Shown: positions 18,432-29,935, counted from the stretch's first letter. The stretch is 33,549 nt of DNA from Seminavis robusta (GCA_903772945.1 CAICTM010001228.1:1-33549), one strand, 5' to 3'. Numbers and translations: made by a program. Notes: generated by a model not told the origin, from the sequence alone.

Positions 18432-18755
18432 ATGATTTGGTTCGACAAGACGGTTGGACTTGGACCACGACCAGCCGCCGAGAAGTTAGGACTTGGACAA
18501 CGATCAGCCGCCGCTTCGGGTGAGGGATCGGACAAGAAACCCAAGGCTCTGGATTCGGCTGCCACCGCCCTCATCAGGGGAGAGGATGAACAGGTGGTAA
18601 TTAAACCTTGGAGATCACTTGTCATTGCCGCTTTAGTCATTGCCTACTTTGCCTATCTGTATACTAGTTTTTGGAAGGATTTGGTCCATGGATTCGAGAT
18701 TTACTCTAACAAAAACAGTACAGTCGCGGTAACCGTCCGTGTCTCAATGGGTTAA
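18432..18755 (+). CDS. short paralogue of the STRA6-like gene's first membrane segment
   Basis: 107 aa from ATG 18432. A polar Gly/Ala-rich N-terminus is followed by one membrane helix, RSLVIAALVIAYFAYLYTSF. That helix aligns with the first helix of the large downstream gene (KSLVIVVWSAFIITYFAYTYS). The DNA is also alike: ATCACTTGTCATTG and CCTACTTTGCCTAT occur in both, 18616-18660 against 20644-20696. The frame stops 35 residues after the helix, so if this is a duplicate it is truncated. It may be a small functional single-pass protein or a decayed 5' copy of its neighbour. I favour a partial tandem duplication. Confidence 0.45.
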   Translation: MIWFDKTVGLGPRPAAEKLGLGQRSAAASGEGSDKKPKALDSAATALIRGEDEQVVIKPWRSLVIAALVIAYFAYLYTSFWKDLVHGFEIYSNKNSTVAVTVRVSMG

Positions 18756-19513
18756 AGACCAGTTACCGGGTCTCCTTTTGGACCAGGATAATTAAAGCCT
18801 ATCTCTCTCAAAGTAAAACCAAGAAAACACACACTTAAACATCAGTTATGAGATTCAGCCATATGCTTTTCAGCAAAACTTAAAAGCAGCTAAGTAATAC
18901 TACTGTACTTGCCTCTTGCCTCTTTTGATTCAGAAATCAATCGGCAATATTTCAATAAGTCTCAGAGTGTCCTCAAAGAGTACCCTGTGCAAGATATGAT
19001 AGAACCGAAGTCGCGTGTGTCCCTACCGGTATTAATATGGTACGTGGTACACTCCTGGTACAGTACTCTACACACTTCGTATTTTCTTCTCTTTTAATTG
19101 GCTGTACAGTACCTGGTAGAGTATGGTACTATTAATTAATAGTAAGGTGTCGCTGATCGCATTGTTCTTTACGTTCTCCATTTCATCTCACATCATAATG
19201 CTTCATAAATCAAAGGCAATAGTCCAATAAGTCTCGTTAGGCCTACCTTAGAGCAAGACAACGAATGCCGGAGGACCGTACCGGTACAAGTGCCTCTATC
19301 AGCTCTCTATAATCATACAACGTCATGAACAAGTATGCCTACCTGCCTACTTCAATCTTCAATGAGAACTGCAAAACTCGAAGCATCAACCATCAAATAG
19401 TTATTATAGATATGGCTAGCTAGAGCAGCAGCTTTGAATGCTGCTCCAAACAGCAGCACAATCGAATCGAAAGCAACCACAATCCAAGGGCCATCAAACA
19501 AACAACATCCAGG
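18756..19513. other. intergenic and promoter region
   Basis: No gene. GGTACC/TACCGGTA-type motifs occur near 19025, 19110 and 19277, and TTAATTAATAG at 19132-19142. This region should contain the promoter of the gene starting at 19514; I see no defined element. Confidence 0.4.
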
Positions 19514-22500
19514 ATGTCTAGCTTTCCCCAACTGGTCGGAGCAGCGGGTGATGTTCGTGAGTTGGAGTATGTGAGTGCTTTGTTTCAGACGGATCAACGG
19601 GAGGTTCGCACGGACGCATCTATCTGTGCGGAGGATATTCGTCTCTTTCTCTCGAGTCGCTATGGCATTGCCGTCACCGAGGATCAAGTCTGCTCTCGCA
19701 TCCTTCGTGGACTCATCAGTAGTTCCAGTGACAGCAGTGAAGATGACGATGATGACGATATGGTCGACTTGATGGAATTGGTGGCGCTGCTGCTGTTGCC
19801 AACCATTCAAAAGGCGGCACAGCATCTCGTCTGCTCGCAGCAGGATGACACGGACGACGACGAGCACTGCCAGGGAGAAGTGGTGCCGGCACCCAAGGAA
19901 ATGCTCAACTATGTCCTCAAAATGATCCTTCATGACGTAAGTGTTGGATACTGCTGTCTGTCGAAGCATAAGGAGCTACGGTAGCTACCGGTAACTTCCT
20001 GGAGAAATGATAGTCACCCTTTGCTTACAAGCTAGCTGCCTTGCTTCGCTCTCCTGATTAAATAGGTCACTGGTAGCAGCCAACCCAAACGCTTGACTCC
20101 CGAACTGGTTCAAAAGATCTTGATTGCCTATGGAGAAAACGACTTGGCGGAGGAGACTCAGCTGGTACAGGAAATGGTAAATGTGGCCACTACTACTAGC
20201 ATTGGATCCAGCAACCAAGACGCCCCTAAAAACACCACCACCAAAGGCAATGTTATGGATGTCACGGAAACCTCGGCGACCCATCTCATGGACGCTTCAT
20301 GCGAGCATGACACTGCCCCTAGCACCGAAGAATTCTTGCTCTCGGAAAAGATCTTTGCCCAAGCCCTCACCTACGACATTCAACTATACGACGTTCGAAA
20401 TGAAACCAGAGTCACCACCAACATGGAGGACGTCTTTGGACCCAACGGTGATACCGAGGCTGTTATCATTAACGATAACCCACCACCCAGACAAGAAGGA
20501 GAAGTGATGTACAAAGATGAATACAGCAGCAGCAACGACCAAAAGAAGAAGGCTCTCCAAGCACTCGAACAACCTCCCGAAACGTTGAAACGCAAAATGA
20601 CCTTTCCCTCCATTGATGTCACCGCCGGTACCTACCGCAGCAAATCACTTGTCATTGTAGTTTGGTCCGCGTTTATCATTACCTACTTTGCCTATACGTA
20701 TTCGGCGGGACGCCAGTACGATCCCAAATGCACGGGCGAAAAGCAATTTGTGTACTCCTACACGGCACCCTGGAGGGAAAACAAGGAAGCCATGTTTTGT
20801 GAAATGTCCTATTCCATCTTGGGATGGCTCGACGAATTCTGGTCCATGTGCTGGAATGGTGTCCTCTATGTCGGATTGGCCAGTATTGGAAACTCGATCC
20901 ATTGCAAACGATTCTGGTTACCCCTCATGGGGGCCGTGTATCTCACGGGATTGACCACTCTCCACTTTTTGATGGCACCCAAAGATCAAGAAGAACGTTG
21001 GATTCTCTACATTGCCGCCATTGCCTTGGGAGCCACGGGCGCACTGCTGCATCTCAGTCATGTCATTACCATTTTGGTTTCGCCCCAAAGATTGCAATCG
21101 TGCTGTCCGTCCCTCTACCGAATAATTCAAGGAACGGTCGTGTCGGAACAAAAATCCAAACAAGCCGCAGCCGTCAAAGTGGCCAAACTCGTCTCGAATG
21201 CACTCGAAATTGTGGCCGCCAAAGATCCACAAGAGTCGGTCCTAAGAACGCATTACGGTCAAGCATTGACCAACTATGCGCGCAATGGCAAGAAACATGT
21301 CGACGCAGGGGGGTTCGTGTGGGCGTGGCAACGCATGATGCGAATCAGCGGGGCCACATTTGCCAAGGACGGCATTTGGATCAATTCGCGAATCTTGGCG
21401 GGAAACATTGGTCAGTACGTCGTGGTAGTGTACACGTTATTGGGAGGCATCACCTTGACCGAACAGGTCATTGCCAACTTTGATGACGAATGGGCCAAAC
21501 AACAGTTCCGGTCCTTTGCGGAACGGACGTTTACATTGGCGGATCAGGATGAGGTCACCACTGCCTTGGTGAGCAATGTCTCCACGTTGGTGAGTGGATT
21601 CTTGGCACAAGGTTCGACGGCGGATACGTTGCTGAGCGATGGGTGTTCCGGTATGCGCAATGACACGGCGGCCGTGGAAGATATCCTTGACATGTATTGC
21701 AACAACAACAATAATCGCCTGGTCGATGGTGCACTCAACTTGTCAGGCAGCAGCGGTGCGCAACTTTATTGTGATCCCGATGCTCCTGTCAACTATCTCT
21801 GTCCCTTGCTGGATGCTTCTGTTGCTGGGACTTTGAATGTCACTAGCCAGCAAGCCCTGCTCGGTGGGTCCGGTTTTGACGCTGATCTGTTAGAGCAAGT
21901 GGTTCGGGATGCTGTGTATCAGTCGGCAGATGACAGCGTGGACAGTCTATATCCGGCGTAAGAATTGGTTGCGCGCGCTCTTTGGTTTGTTCTTGCTTTG
22001 CTGTGTCACTCACTCACTCATGTACTCCTCCGCCGCCGTTTGCAGTGAAAAGTACATGCTCATGGTGCCCATGATTGCCGGAGTGGCGGTTGCTTTCCTC
22101 ACGTGTGCATACTTGGCCCTGTGTTACATTCCAAGTGTTGCAACAACCATTCTGAAACTACGATGTGGACACATTGCGACGCTCCGAGATCCAGAGTTCT
22201 TGAAGTATCGACAAGCACCAGACCAAGTTTGCATGTTGACGGGATCCATTTTCTGGGGTACCCTTGTGAGTGGTGTGGTGGTGGGTGGCACTGTTGGTCT
22301 AGTGATATTCTTCTTTTTGTGGCAAGCCACGGCGTACTTTGCGCAGAGGCTTTTGGCTATTGTGATTGGTATCATTGCGGTGACTCTATTCCGGTTGCTC
22401 CTAGTGTCTATCTGCCGTTGCACACTCTACAAATCGTTTTACAGAGAACGCCCCGGAATTGCCAACATCCTCTTTTTGGCGTTGGAATGGGCCGTGTTTG

Positions 22501-23359
22501 CGCTCAGTGTTGGGTTCATCTTTGCCCGGTAAGTTAGGATTATGCACAACACTATTTGATGCATCTTCAATGTATTGAAACACAGGGTGGTTTGATCGGT
22601 GCCTCACGGTGCGTTTGAACACTCTTGGTTGTTTCTGTTTCCAAAATCTCAGCATGATCAAACTGATGTTGGCTGCCGGGATGAGCATTGGCCGGATAGA
22701 TACTCCATTTCTTGCACCCGGTGTTGGCCGCATTGGAGCCCTGGAATTGGACGGTTACCCAATGATTCACCTAAAAGATGTCTTGAGCCATGAGGCGCAC
22801 AGACATCCGTACATCGAACAGATCGGAGTGGTGTATCTAATGAAGGTAAGATCCACAAGAAGCATCTATGAGTACATTGAGATGTTCCAATTTTGCTCAC
22901 GTTTTTACTTTCATGATACAGCTACGTCATGGTAGTCGATTTGGGCAACGTGCTGGTACCTGTTGGCGCTTGATTTTTGTCCATGCATTGCTTCCTTGGC
23001 TGCACAAGTACCGCGTTATGACTCGATCGAGACAGCTCTCCATTGAAGACAGCGACGAAGATGGCGAAGAGGACGAAAAGAGAAAGCCCTCGTTCGACTA
23101 TCCATCCCTCAACTTCAAAAGTCTGCGCAATTTTGAGGCAGAATCTGGCAATGACGACGGCAACGAGCATCCTTTGCACGTTGTGGCGATGACTACGACA
23201 GCCCCCCATGCATTGTTTGGCGCAAGCGCTACAGAGGATGACAAGGGCAAGAATGATGTGGGGGCGCAAGCCAAGAGAATCCAACAACTCGAGGCGGAGA
23301 ACCGTGCTTTGAAAGAGGCACTGGCAAAGGCAGCACTATCGGGATCCTTTGAATGCTGA
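19514..23359 (+). CDS. STRA6-like multi-pass membrane protein, five exons
   Basis: Predicted exons 19514-19936, 20066-21957, 22046-22528, 22653-22845 and 22922-23359. All introns are GT-AG (75-129 nt) and all phases agree, giving 1142 aa. Residues 1-190 have EF-hand-like helices around an acidic run (SSEDDDDDDMVDLMELVALL), without a canonical calcium loop. Nine or so membrane helices start near residue 335. The C-terminal portion, EWAVFALSVGFIFARMIKLM, then IGRIDTPFLAPGV, LDGYPMIHLKDVLSHEAHRHP, CWRLIFVHALLPWLHKYR, follows the order seen in the RBP-receptor (STRA6) family: R-x-D-x-x-x-L, G-Y-x-x-Y/I-x-x-x-L-x-x-E-x-x-x-x-HP, W-R-L. The tail is acidic and ends in a coiled coil (RIQQLEAENRALKEALAKAA). 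STRA6 moves retinol across membranes; the substrate here is unknown. The gene model is stronger than the family call. Confidence 0.8.
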
Positions 23360-24079
23360 AGCAATCTAGTTCTTGGATTGCTGTAGGTGAGGGAGACGGT
23401 CCTCGTGTAACATGCTTGAGTTTGTTGTAGACGTTTTATCAATGAACTACTATCTAGATACAGTTTGAAGGTGATTGTTTCAATGAATCCGTATCATGCT
23501 GCCTCGGTTCCCCGAGGGTTATGTTGCTGCTGCGCACAGCACTTGCTGTGTTCCGACGGGCGAGCAACTGTAATTCACACATCAACCATGCAACTTCGAG
23601 GCTGAATCCTGAGGCTGTCCACAGGTCTTTAGGTCCTCTTCCCATTGATCCAGGAAGAATAAGGCAGCAGCCCAACGCGCTGGAACCACCCCTCGAAGCA
23701 TCCATACCCTCGAAGCTTCATAGGTACCGTTCCGGAGCTCTAAGAATCGAATCCTTGCTAGCTTGGTCCTTGGTTTGCTTTCAAGTCCTTTGGTGCTTTC
23801 AAATACCTGTACGCACTACGAATGAGATAGTAGCGGCCCGGCCCTTCTTAGACAAAAAGAAATGCATTATAGACAGCTTTGCAGGTTAATGTTCAATTGA
23901 CACCTTCGGAACGAAGTTCGGAAGCGGACCCCAACACCCCAATCAAGTTTGTTCGATGCCATTGTTGGCGATAGTTTGGATCCTTGGTGCCTCCTGCTTT
24001 AATGCAGATCGCACCTCGATACTAGCTAGAACTGCCAAATTAGTTTGCCTGGAGGGAACGATAGACTACCGGAAGCATC
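23360..24079. other. intergenic, no supported gene
   Basis: An ATG frame at 23521-23889 (122 codons) has no recognised domain and no homologous neighbour; it could be chance. Otherwise this is the spacer before the J-domain gene. Confidence 0.4.
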
Positions 24080-25354
24080 ATGAGCAAACGAAGGACCAAC
24101 TTGAAGCTCATGGGCTTTGGGCGGAACGAGAATCCTTCTCCCACGGAACTCAAGAAGCGGTACAAACGGTTGGCTCTTAGCTTGCATCCAGACAAGGGAG
24201 GAGTGAAAGAGGATTTTCAAGCCATGGTCCATGCCTACGAGTGGTTGTGCGATCATTCTTGTGTTGGTCCGACCACGGGGAGTTCTGCCAACAGAAGCAG
24301 CAGCAGCACAACCTCACAACCTGAGGAAGACGGCGAAGAAGAACACGATCGAGAGGAATCAGACCATGAGTACACGTATGCCGAGCACTACAGCTATTGG
24401 CAGGATTTCTTCCACCATTCCTCAGACCATCAACGATCAGACCGTGAAAATCAAAATGACGACAACGACGACTATTTCGAGACAACCTTTGATGGATGGC
24501 ACGAACGAGCCCGACAGCGAGCTCGGCAAAGACGACAAGACATCAAAGATAAATATGATTGGCGAGACACAAAATTCAAGAAACGGCTGCAGCCACCGGC
24601 CTCTCCAAAGAATGTCATGACAACCACACAACAAGGAGAAGAATCCTACACTAATGGTGCTTGCATGTTCTGTGGCGTCAACTATGGCATTCAGCCATCT
24701 GTGGCCGAAGAATGGGGTTTGAATTGGGCCCAGTACGTTCGCCATTCCAGTCAATACCGAACCTGCTGGGCCTGTCTCAAGGATCATACCAGTGTCCTTA
24801 CCAAAAAGATGGCCATGAAAAAGTTTGCCCGCAAGCTGGATCCAGCAACCATGCTGGAAAATGGCCAATCGTACCCAGCACCAGACTTTTTTAGAATGCT
24901 ACAACGACAACACAAGACGTTTCATTATCAACCCGTCGTTAAAAATGAGGAGGGAGAAATGATTTGTACGCGCAACTCGGAGTACTACTGGTACCCCGAT
25001 TTGGAAGCCGAAGCCTTGCGGAGGGGATGGAAGCCACGGGGATCCACAAAGTTCGAGGTGCCGTGGCAACGCAAGGACCGGACACTGTCGCTCGCCATTA
25101 TACCCGTCGTCACACCCCAAAAGAAGAAACAACGAAAAAAGCGACAAGGTAGTTTTGCGAAAAACGAGGAGAAAAGGGGGGCACGACGGGCGCTGCAATT
25201 GCAAGACGAAGCATCAGGTGACACTACCGGTAGCGAGGATAAGACTGGAGGGGAAAATGATGGTATCGTCGGGAAACATGATAAAGTTAGCGGGGAAGAA
25301 TCGTCCCACGTGGGTAGGGGAGACTGGAGGTCATCCTGTGCACTAGACTATTAG
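24080..25354 (+). CDS. J-domain protein with CxxC zinc site
   Basis: 424 aa, intronless, ATG 24080. Residues 9-60 form a J domain (MGFGRNENPSPTELKKRYKRLAL...HPDKGG). The HPD at 36-38 is the motif that stimulates Hsp70 ATPase, so it is a class C (DnaJC-type) co-chaperone: there is no Gly/Phe region and no DnaJ-type four-repeat zinc domain. An acidic, Ser-rich linker (70-135) and a basic Arg/Gln helix (142-170) follow. ACMFCGVNYG (C195, C198) and RTCWACLKD (C229, C232) likely bind one zinc. The last 80 residues are Lys/Arg-rich, then Gly/Asp/Glu-rich, with possible nuclear signals (KKKQRKKR). No signal peptide or membrane helix, so cytosolic or nuclear. The client is not predictable. Confidence 0.8.
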   Translation: MSKRRTNLKLMGFGRNENPSPTELKKRYKRLALSLHPDKGGVKEDFQAMVHAYEWLCDHSCVGPTTGSSANRSSSSTTSQPEEDGEEEHDREESDHEYTYAEHYSYWQDFFHHSSDHQRSDRENQNDDNDDYFETTFDGWHERARQRARQRRQDIKDKYDWRDTKFKKRLQPPASPKNVMTTTQQGEESYTNGACMFCGVNYGIQPSVAEEWGLNWAQYVRHSSQYRTCWACLKDHTSVLTKKMAMKKFARKLDPATMLENGQSYPAPDFFRMLQRQHKTFHYQPVVKNEEGEMICTRNSEYYWYPDLEAEALRRGWKPRGSTKFEVPWQRKDRTLSLAIIPVVTPQKKKQRKKRQGSFAKNEEKRGARRALQLQDEASGDTTGSEDKTGGENDGIVGKHDKVSGEESSHVGRGDWRSSCALDY

Positions 25355-26074
25355 CGAGGGTTGTTAGTTTGGAAGCCAGTGTGGGGTCTACAATGTCCAT
25401 AGCATCTATGGCCCAACCTGGTTGCATTGATCACCCAGTCTCGAAATTCTGGTGGTTTTTATGACAAAAGCGCATCCTCTGATGCTGAATAAAGTATTCA
25501 TGGAGATTGCAAGGCTGCAACTGCTGTTCTGGAAGTCAACTTTGTCTAAAGATCTTAAAAGAGGCGGCACCGTGCAGTCAATCGCTGCGGGGGTTCAAAG
25601 AAAATGTGCTGTACAGTCGTACCCGTACCAATAGCTCTTGGAGTTCCTTTGCTGAGCCGAGATGTTCCACGGTCCATGCCGTGGCGACGGTCCAGCGCAG
25701 CCTTCTCTACCACCGGAGGACCGCGGAACAATTGAGCTAGTTCTAGTTAGCTAGCCACCACCAAACGGAGGATGGCCGCAGAAAGAAAAGCTTCTCTTGA
25801 GAAAGCTCGGAGCATGGCACCGAATCAGTCCTGTACCAAATGTGTCGATAAGGCTTTTCACTTGCACTGTGCCATGAAATTAGATTTCTCGTGGATGCCA
25901 GAACACTATTATGGTGGTAGTTGCCACTAAAGGATGGGGGGGTCTAGTGATTTCATTAAACATGGCCCATGAGTAAAAATAGCCATGCCCTCAATTATTC
26001 TCTCATACAATGCCCTCTGCCATTGCGCCAGGTAATTATATACTGTATCTGTTTCTTTCGTATCCTTTGATGGT
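25355..26074. other. convergent intergenic region
   Basis: Lies between the stop of the J-domain gene and the stop of the minus-strand helicase gene. Apart from the 52-codon zinc-like ORF at 25772 it shows no coding signature. Confidence 0.4.
25772..25930 (+). CDS. 52-aa ORF with zinc-finger-like Cys/His pattern
   Basis: ATG 25772 to TAA 25930. It encodes a charged helix, then CTKCVDKAFHLHCAMKLDF, a C-x2-C-x5-H-x2-C arrangement like the middle of a PHD or C1-type finger, and a further Cys/His at the end. Too short to be a complete finger. It may be an exon of an unrecognised gene, a remnant, or chance. I see no flanking splice sites that extend it convincingly. Confidence 0.25.
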   Translation: MAAERKASLEKARSMAPNQSCTKCVDKAFHLHCAMKLDFSWMPEHYYGGSCH

Positions 26075-27850
26075 TCAGCGTGTCTTGTGCTTTGGCACGT
26101 CCACTCTGGCCCTCTTATTGGAGCCAGGTTCTGTGTCCTGTCCTTTGGCATGTCCACCAGCAAGGTTTCTCTTCAGGTCACTTATGGCATCTTCGCAGCA
26201 AATATCAGTTTCATGGACCATCTCAACAGGGATGTGGTTGACCACAAGTTCTGTGCGCCTTGTATGAAAATTAATAACATGCAATAGATGCTGCAATAAG
26301 GGGTCTTCTGTTGCGCGACTTTGGGCTTGACTGTTTTTTCTTTCTTCCTTTTCTTCTGGTGTCTCACATAAGTTGTGGTTCTTGTCAGAGTTCATTTCGC
26401 AGTACCAGTCCTCGTCTTCTGCAGGAGGGATTTGGAGCCTGGGAAGGAAACGGGTCTTCAAGCATCTGGAACAAATCGCTTTCACAGTTGACTGCTGCAG
26501 ATCAGAAAGCTCATCAGCTGTGAAGCTCTTCTCAGTGAACTTTCCATCAATGACCTGCATTGCAACCCCAGACTTGTTGATTGATCGTGCATAAATCTTT
26601 GTCTCCATTGTCCCTTCAATTGCTAGCCTGAAGCAGTGAACTGGTTTCTCTTGACCCAACCGATGTGCTCGGGAAATGCATTGGTCGGCAATAGAAGGAT
26701 TAAAGTGATTGTCAAGCATGACCACAACACTTGCAGAGCACTAAATCCCGCAGAATTGAGGACAGTCAAGTAAGTGCTTGGTGGTACACAAGGTGTAGAA
26801 ATGGAAGTTGAAGATGAGATGAGCTCACCAAGTTGATCCCAATTCCGCCAGCCCGGGAAGATATCACAAAGACTTTGACTTGCACATCAGTATTGAACTT
26901 ATCCACAAGGTAGCCACGTTTTCCACTGTTAGTGCTCCCATCCATTCTGAGATAGTCTTGATCCTTCTTCCATCCTCCCAGCTTCAGCTCAGAAAACAAA
27001 TTCTTCAGAGAATGGGCGTGCTTGCTCCAATCAGGTTGCTGTAGAAACCACTCAATGATATCCAATGTCTTGAGGTCATGGGAATATACCAATGTCTTGT
27101 GGCCATCTCTGACCGCAAGGGCTACAATATGAGCAAGCATGATTAACTTTGGGCTATTCCTGGCTTCATGCATTCCTTTGAACTCGGATGGTTTAAGCCC
27201 ACCCAACCATGATGGATCACCCTTGTCCATGGATTCCTTCCATGTCAGCGCTTTACCGCGGCAACCCTTGATTAGCTTCAGGCAACCTGGATAATTTAGC
27301 GCTGGAGCAATAGAAGCATACATCCTAATTGCCAACACAACAACCAGATTAACAATGTGAACAACCAACAAGGCCTTTGTCGGCTGCATTTGACACGTAC
27401 GTAAAAAAGTTCTTGGTCCCGCCGCTGTTTTGCTGCTTTTCATATAGCTTTATGAGACGTGATTGTATGCAGCTTTGCTGAAGATAGAAAAGGTTGTCAT
27501 AGATTGGCGGTAACTGCTTGCGAAGGACAGATGCATCCTTTCGATCCACGTATGGTTCCAGTTTCTTTTTGAGCATGACCTGTTTCTCCAGAGAGACCAG
27601 CTTGTCATGGTTGGAGGCGTCACATGGCAAGCCTCGTTCTATTGGCTTGCTGGTTTGGAGTATGGCGGTAACCACTGTAAGCACATTCAATCATAGCTAT
27701 GGGCATGTCCTTTCCATCAATCCTACTTACCGAAAACGCTTCTCAAACTCATGATCTGACTTGACACCAACTATGCCAGGCCGGATGAATTGGACCATGC
27801 GGAAATACTCAGTGACATTGTTTTGTAAGAGAGCCCCTGAAACGCACGCG

Positions 27851-28045
27851 GTTGTATTATACGTATAACATTTTCACTATGTATTCTACAGATTATACGT
27901 ATTACACATATAACATTTTTAATATGTATTAAACAAACACAGATAACACAAGTGGAACAATATTATACGTATTACATGTATTATGTGTTCTACGTATTTG
28001 ACGTATTACATGTATTATGTGTTTACGTTTTTACGTATAATACAA
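27851..28045. repeat. left subterminal TATACGTATTACA-type repeats
   Basis: AT-rich repeats built on ATTATACGTATTACATGTATTATGTG, with several self-complementary cores (TATACGTATA, TACATGTA). The same family appears at 29985-30180 and 30630-30731, all within the inserted transposon. Confidence 0.75.
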
Positions 28046-28727
28046 GCGACGATTTTTTGCTAAGTTTTTTTGCCGAGGTGTTTTGCAGGTGTTTGGGAGG
28101 CAGAGAGGAAGATGCACTGTTGCAGGCCATAATACCTGACAGCTTATCAAGTAAATGGACTCTTACCTATCTGAACTCTCTCATGTTGCTAGATACAATA
28201 TCAATGATAAGAATGGACTCCTGCTTCCATCATTTGAATGTAGCAACCTCACTAGCTGATGATACGCCAAGGGAGATAAACATTATGGATACTCTGGGGT
28301 TCGATATTATCGAATGGAGAAATCGACGGTGTATTGGCTACCTTCGATGTATCAATCTTGTGATCGGCGCATATTAAAGAGTTTTGATGCCATACTTTTA
28401 CTTCCTTGCAAGACTGCTGATTCGCATCAAAAACAAGGGATTTATAAGAGGCGGAATCACATTACCATATGTTGTCCAAGGAGTCGTTTTTAAAACAAAG
28501 GTCCCAAAAGGACAGCAACAAAACCACCAGACTCAGCTTCCTTGTTGAGGGGGAGGGTGTCAAAGTCCATTCTCTTTCAATGTCTATATAGCCAGGAACA
28601 CAGACGATGGTATCTACCCAAGTTCCAGACAGGCACAAGCTTCATCGTGGCCATGTACAATAGAAGAGGCACAAGTGAAAGTGTTAATGTACTCATCTTG
28701 GCACAGAAGCCGTTACACTAGCGAACA

Positions 28728-29350
28728 ATGCCTAAAGAACCACTCTCGCCAAGTGTTGTTAAGACTTTACTTTATGAACGGACAGGCTCATCTCTAACTT
28801 CGAAACAAATCGAATCTCTAAGGAAGAGTTTGCATCAAGGAGTTGTCTTGTCTTTGTGTGAAGCCAGACGGTACCATCTCTCAAGTACCGCTCAGGGGGC
28901 GACAGCTGCAGACAGGCTACTTGCCCGATTGCAATCCGACCCAACAAAATCGTTCGTTGTCCTATTTGCCTCGTATGACTCCGGCCTTCTTCGATATCAG
29001 ACAATCACATAGGGAGCCACACCTCAGAACATTGATCCTGAATCACTAACAGATGAATCGGACAGTGCTGAATCCTTGCGAACAAAGTAAGAGACGCTCT
29101 ATCCATCACAGGTTCTGGAATGATTTTGCTTGCACTTGCCTGACGGGTGAAAGTTCCCAGAGATTGTTCCAAATGTATCCCGAGTTCAAGTCTGGTGATA
29201 TTCACCTACAAAACAAACTCCGAAAAGAGGGAATTGCACATAGAGTCTGGATAGCTGCCGATGGGCAGTCTTTCAGCCACACATGGGCATTGTTCCCATG
29301 TGCTTCAAAGTGGATATTCCAGTGGTTCTGCTGCAAGAGCCCTGAGACCT
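28728..29350 (+). pseudogene. MULE-like transposase fragment, frameshifted
   Basis: ATG 28728 opens 94 codons: LYERTGSSLTSKQIESLRKS, then AADRLLARLQSDPTKSFVVLFASYDSGLL. This resembles the region before the catalytic core in MULE-domain proteins of diatoms and oomycetes. Coding continues in other frames: KVRDALSITGSGMILLALA, then (one base missing after TG at about 29140) TGESSQRLFQMYPEFKSGDI, then (one extra base at about 29202) TYKTNSEKRELHIESG, then ADGQSFSHTWALFPCASKW and IFQWF. The order M-F/Y-P-E...D-V/I-T-x-x-T-N-x-E-K-R...H-x-W/A-x-x-P-x-x-x-x-W-x-F-x-W-x-F matches the MULE core around its first catalytic Asp (GDIT). The C-terminal half is missing or unrecognisable. The family call is from motif order only. 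Confidence 0.6.
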
Positions 29351-29935
29351 TCAACTTGTGCCCTGTGCTCAGGATTGTTGGGGTCGAGTCCAAGAAAAGT
29401 GTAAGTTCTGGCTTCGGCATCCTCAGCTTCATCCATTTCCCTCTGACGTCGTTGTGCTTCGGCTTCTGCAGCTATCTCTGCAGCAACATTACCTGCGATA
29501 CCATCATATCGCCTTTCACAGAGGTCCTTTCTTGAAGAAGTTCCACCTCCCACCGATCCATCTTCGTTTGGAGGTCTAGAATGATTGTACATGCTAGGAC
29601 AACCTTTCGGACTTTGAAGGAGTTAGCACTTTCGGCACTACTCTGTGCAACACCAGGCTCAAAGCATTGGTGACTAAATGCTGACAGTCCAGGATGGTAG
29701 ATAGGATGCGTGGTGATGGATCCATCTTCGTTTCGGCGCTTCGCGGTCATCGGAATGGCTTCTTGAATACATGTAACAACGTTGCGGGGAGTGATTTGTT
29801 CGGGGAAAAAAGGACCAGGATTGTCAGGGCCAAAGGGAATCCCCTCCTCAAATTCCTCAGCCTTCGTCTCTTCTGCATCATTCTCGTTTGCCCCGTGATC
29901 GTCTTGCGACCAGATTCATCGTCAGAATCCACCAT
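29202..29935 (-). pseudogene. unidentified minus-strand ORF set within the transposon
   Basis: Starting at ATG 29935 (MVDSDDESGRK...), frames shift three times but each gives protein-like sequence. These are EEFEEGIPFGPDNPGPFF and PEQITPRNVVTCIQEAIP into 29750-29600, then GIAGNVAAEIAAEAEAQRRQ and YTFLGLDPNNPEHRAQVEGL (29592-29305), then NIHFEAHGNNAHVW toward 29202. It is acidic and Pro/Ala-rich with no known domain. It overlaps the end of the plus-strand transposase fragment, so at least one of the two is non-coding there. A possible second gene of the transposon. Confidence 0.3.

Noticed and set aside
19352..19969. 205-codon minus-strand ORF
   Set aside because: It is antisense to exon 1 of the STRA6-like gene, whose plus-strand frame has a good start, a GT donor and in-phase splicing.
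20824..21483. 219-codon plus-strand ORF inside exon 2
   Set aside because: It is a shifted frame of the large exon. The main frame encodes membrane helices and runs 630 codons.
29053..29535. 160-codon plus ORF as one intact gene
   Set aside because: Only its first part matches MULE-like motifs. The rest is hydrophobic low-quality sequence antisense to a better minus frame, and real coding jumps frames twice.
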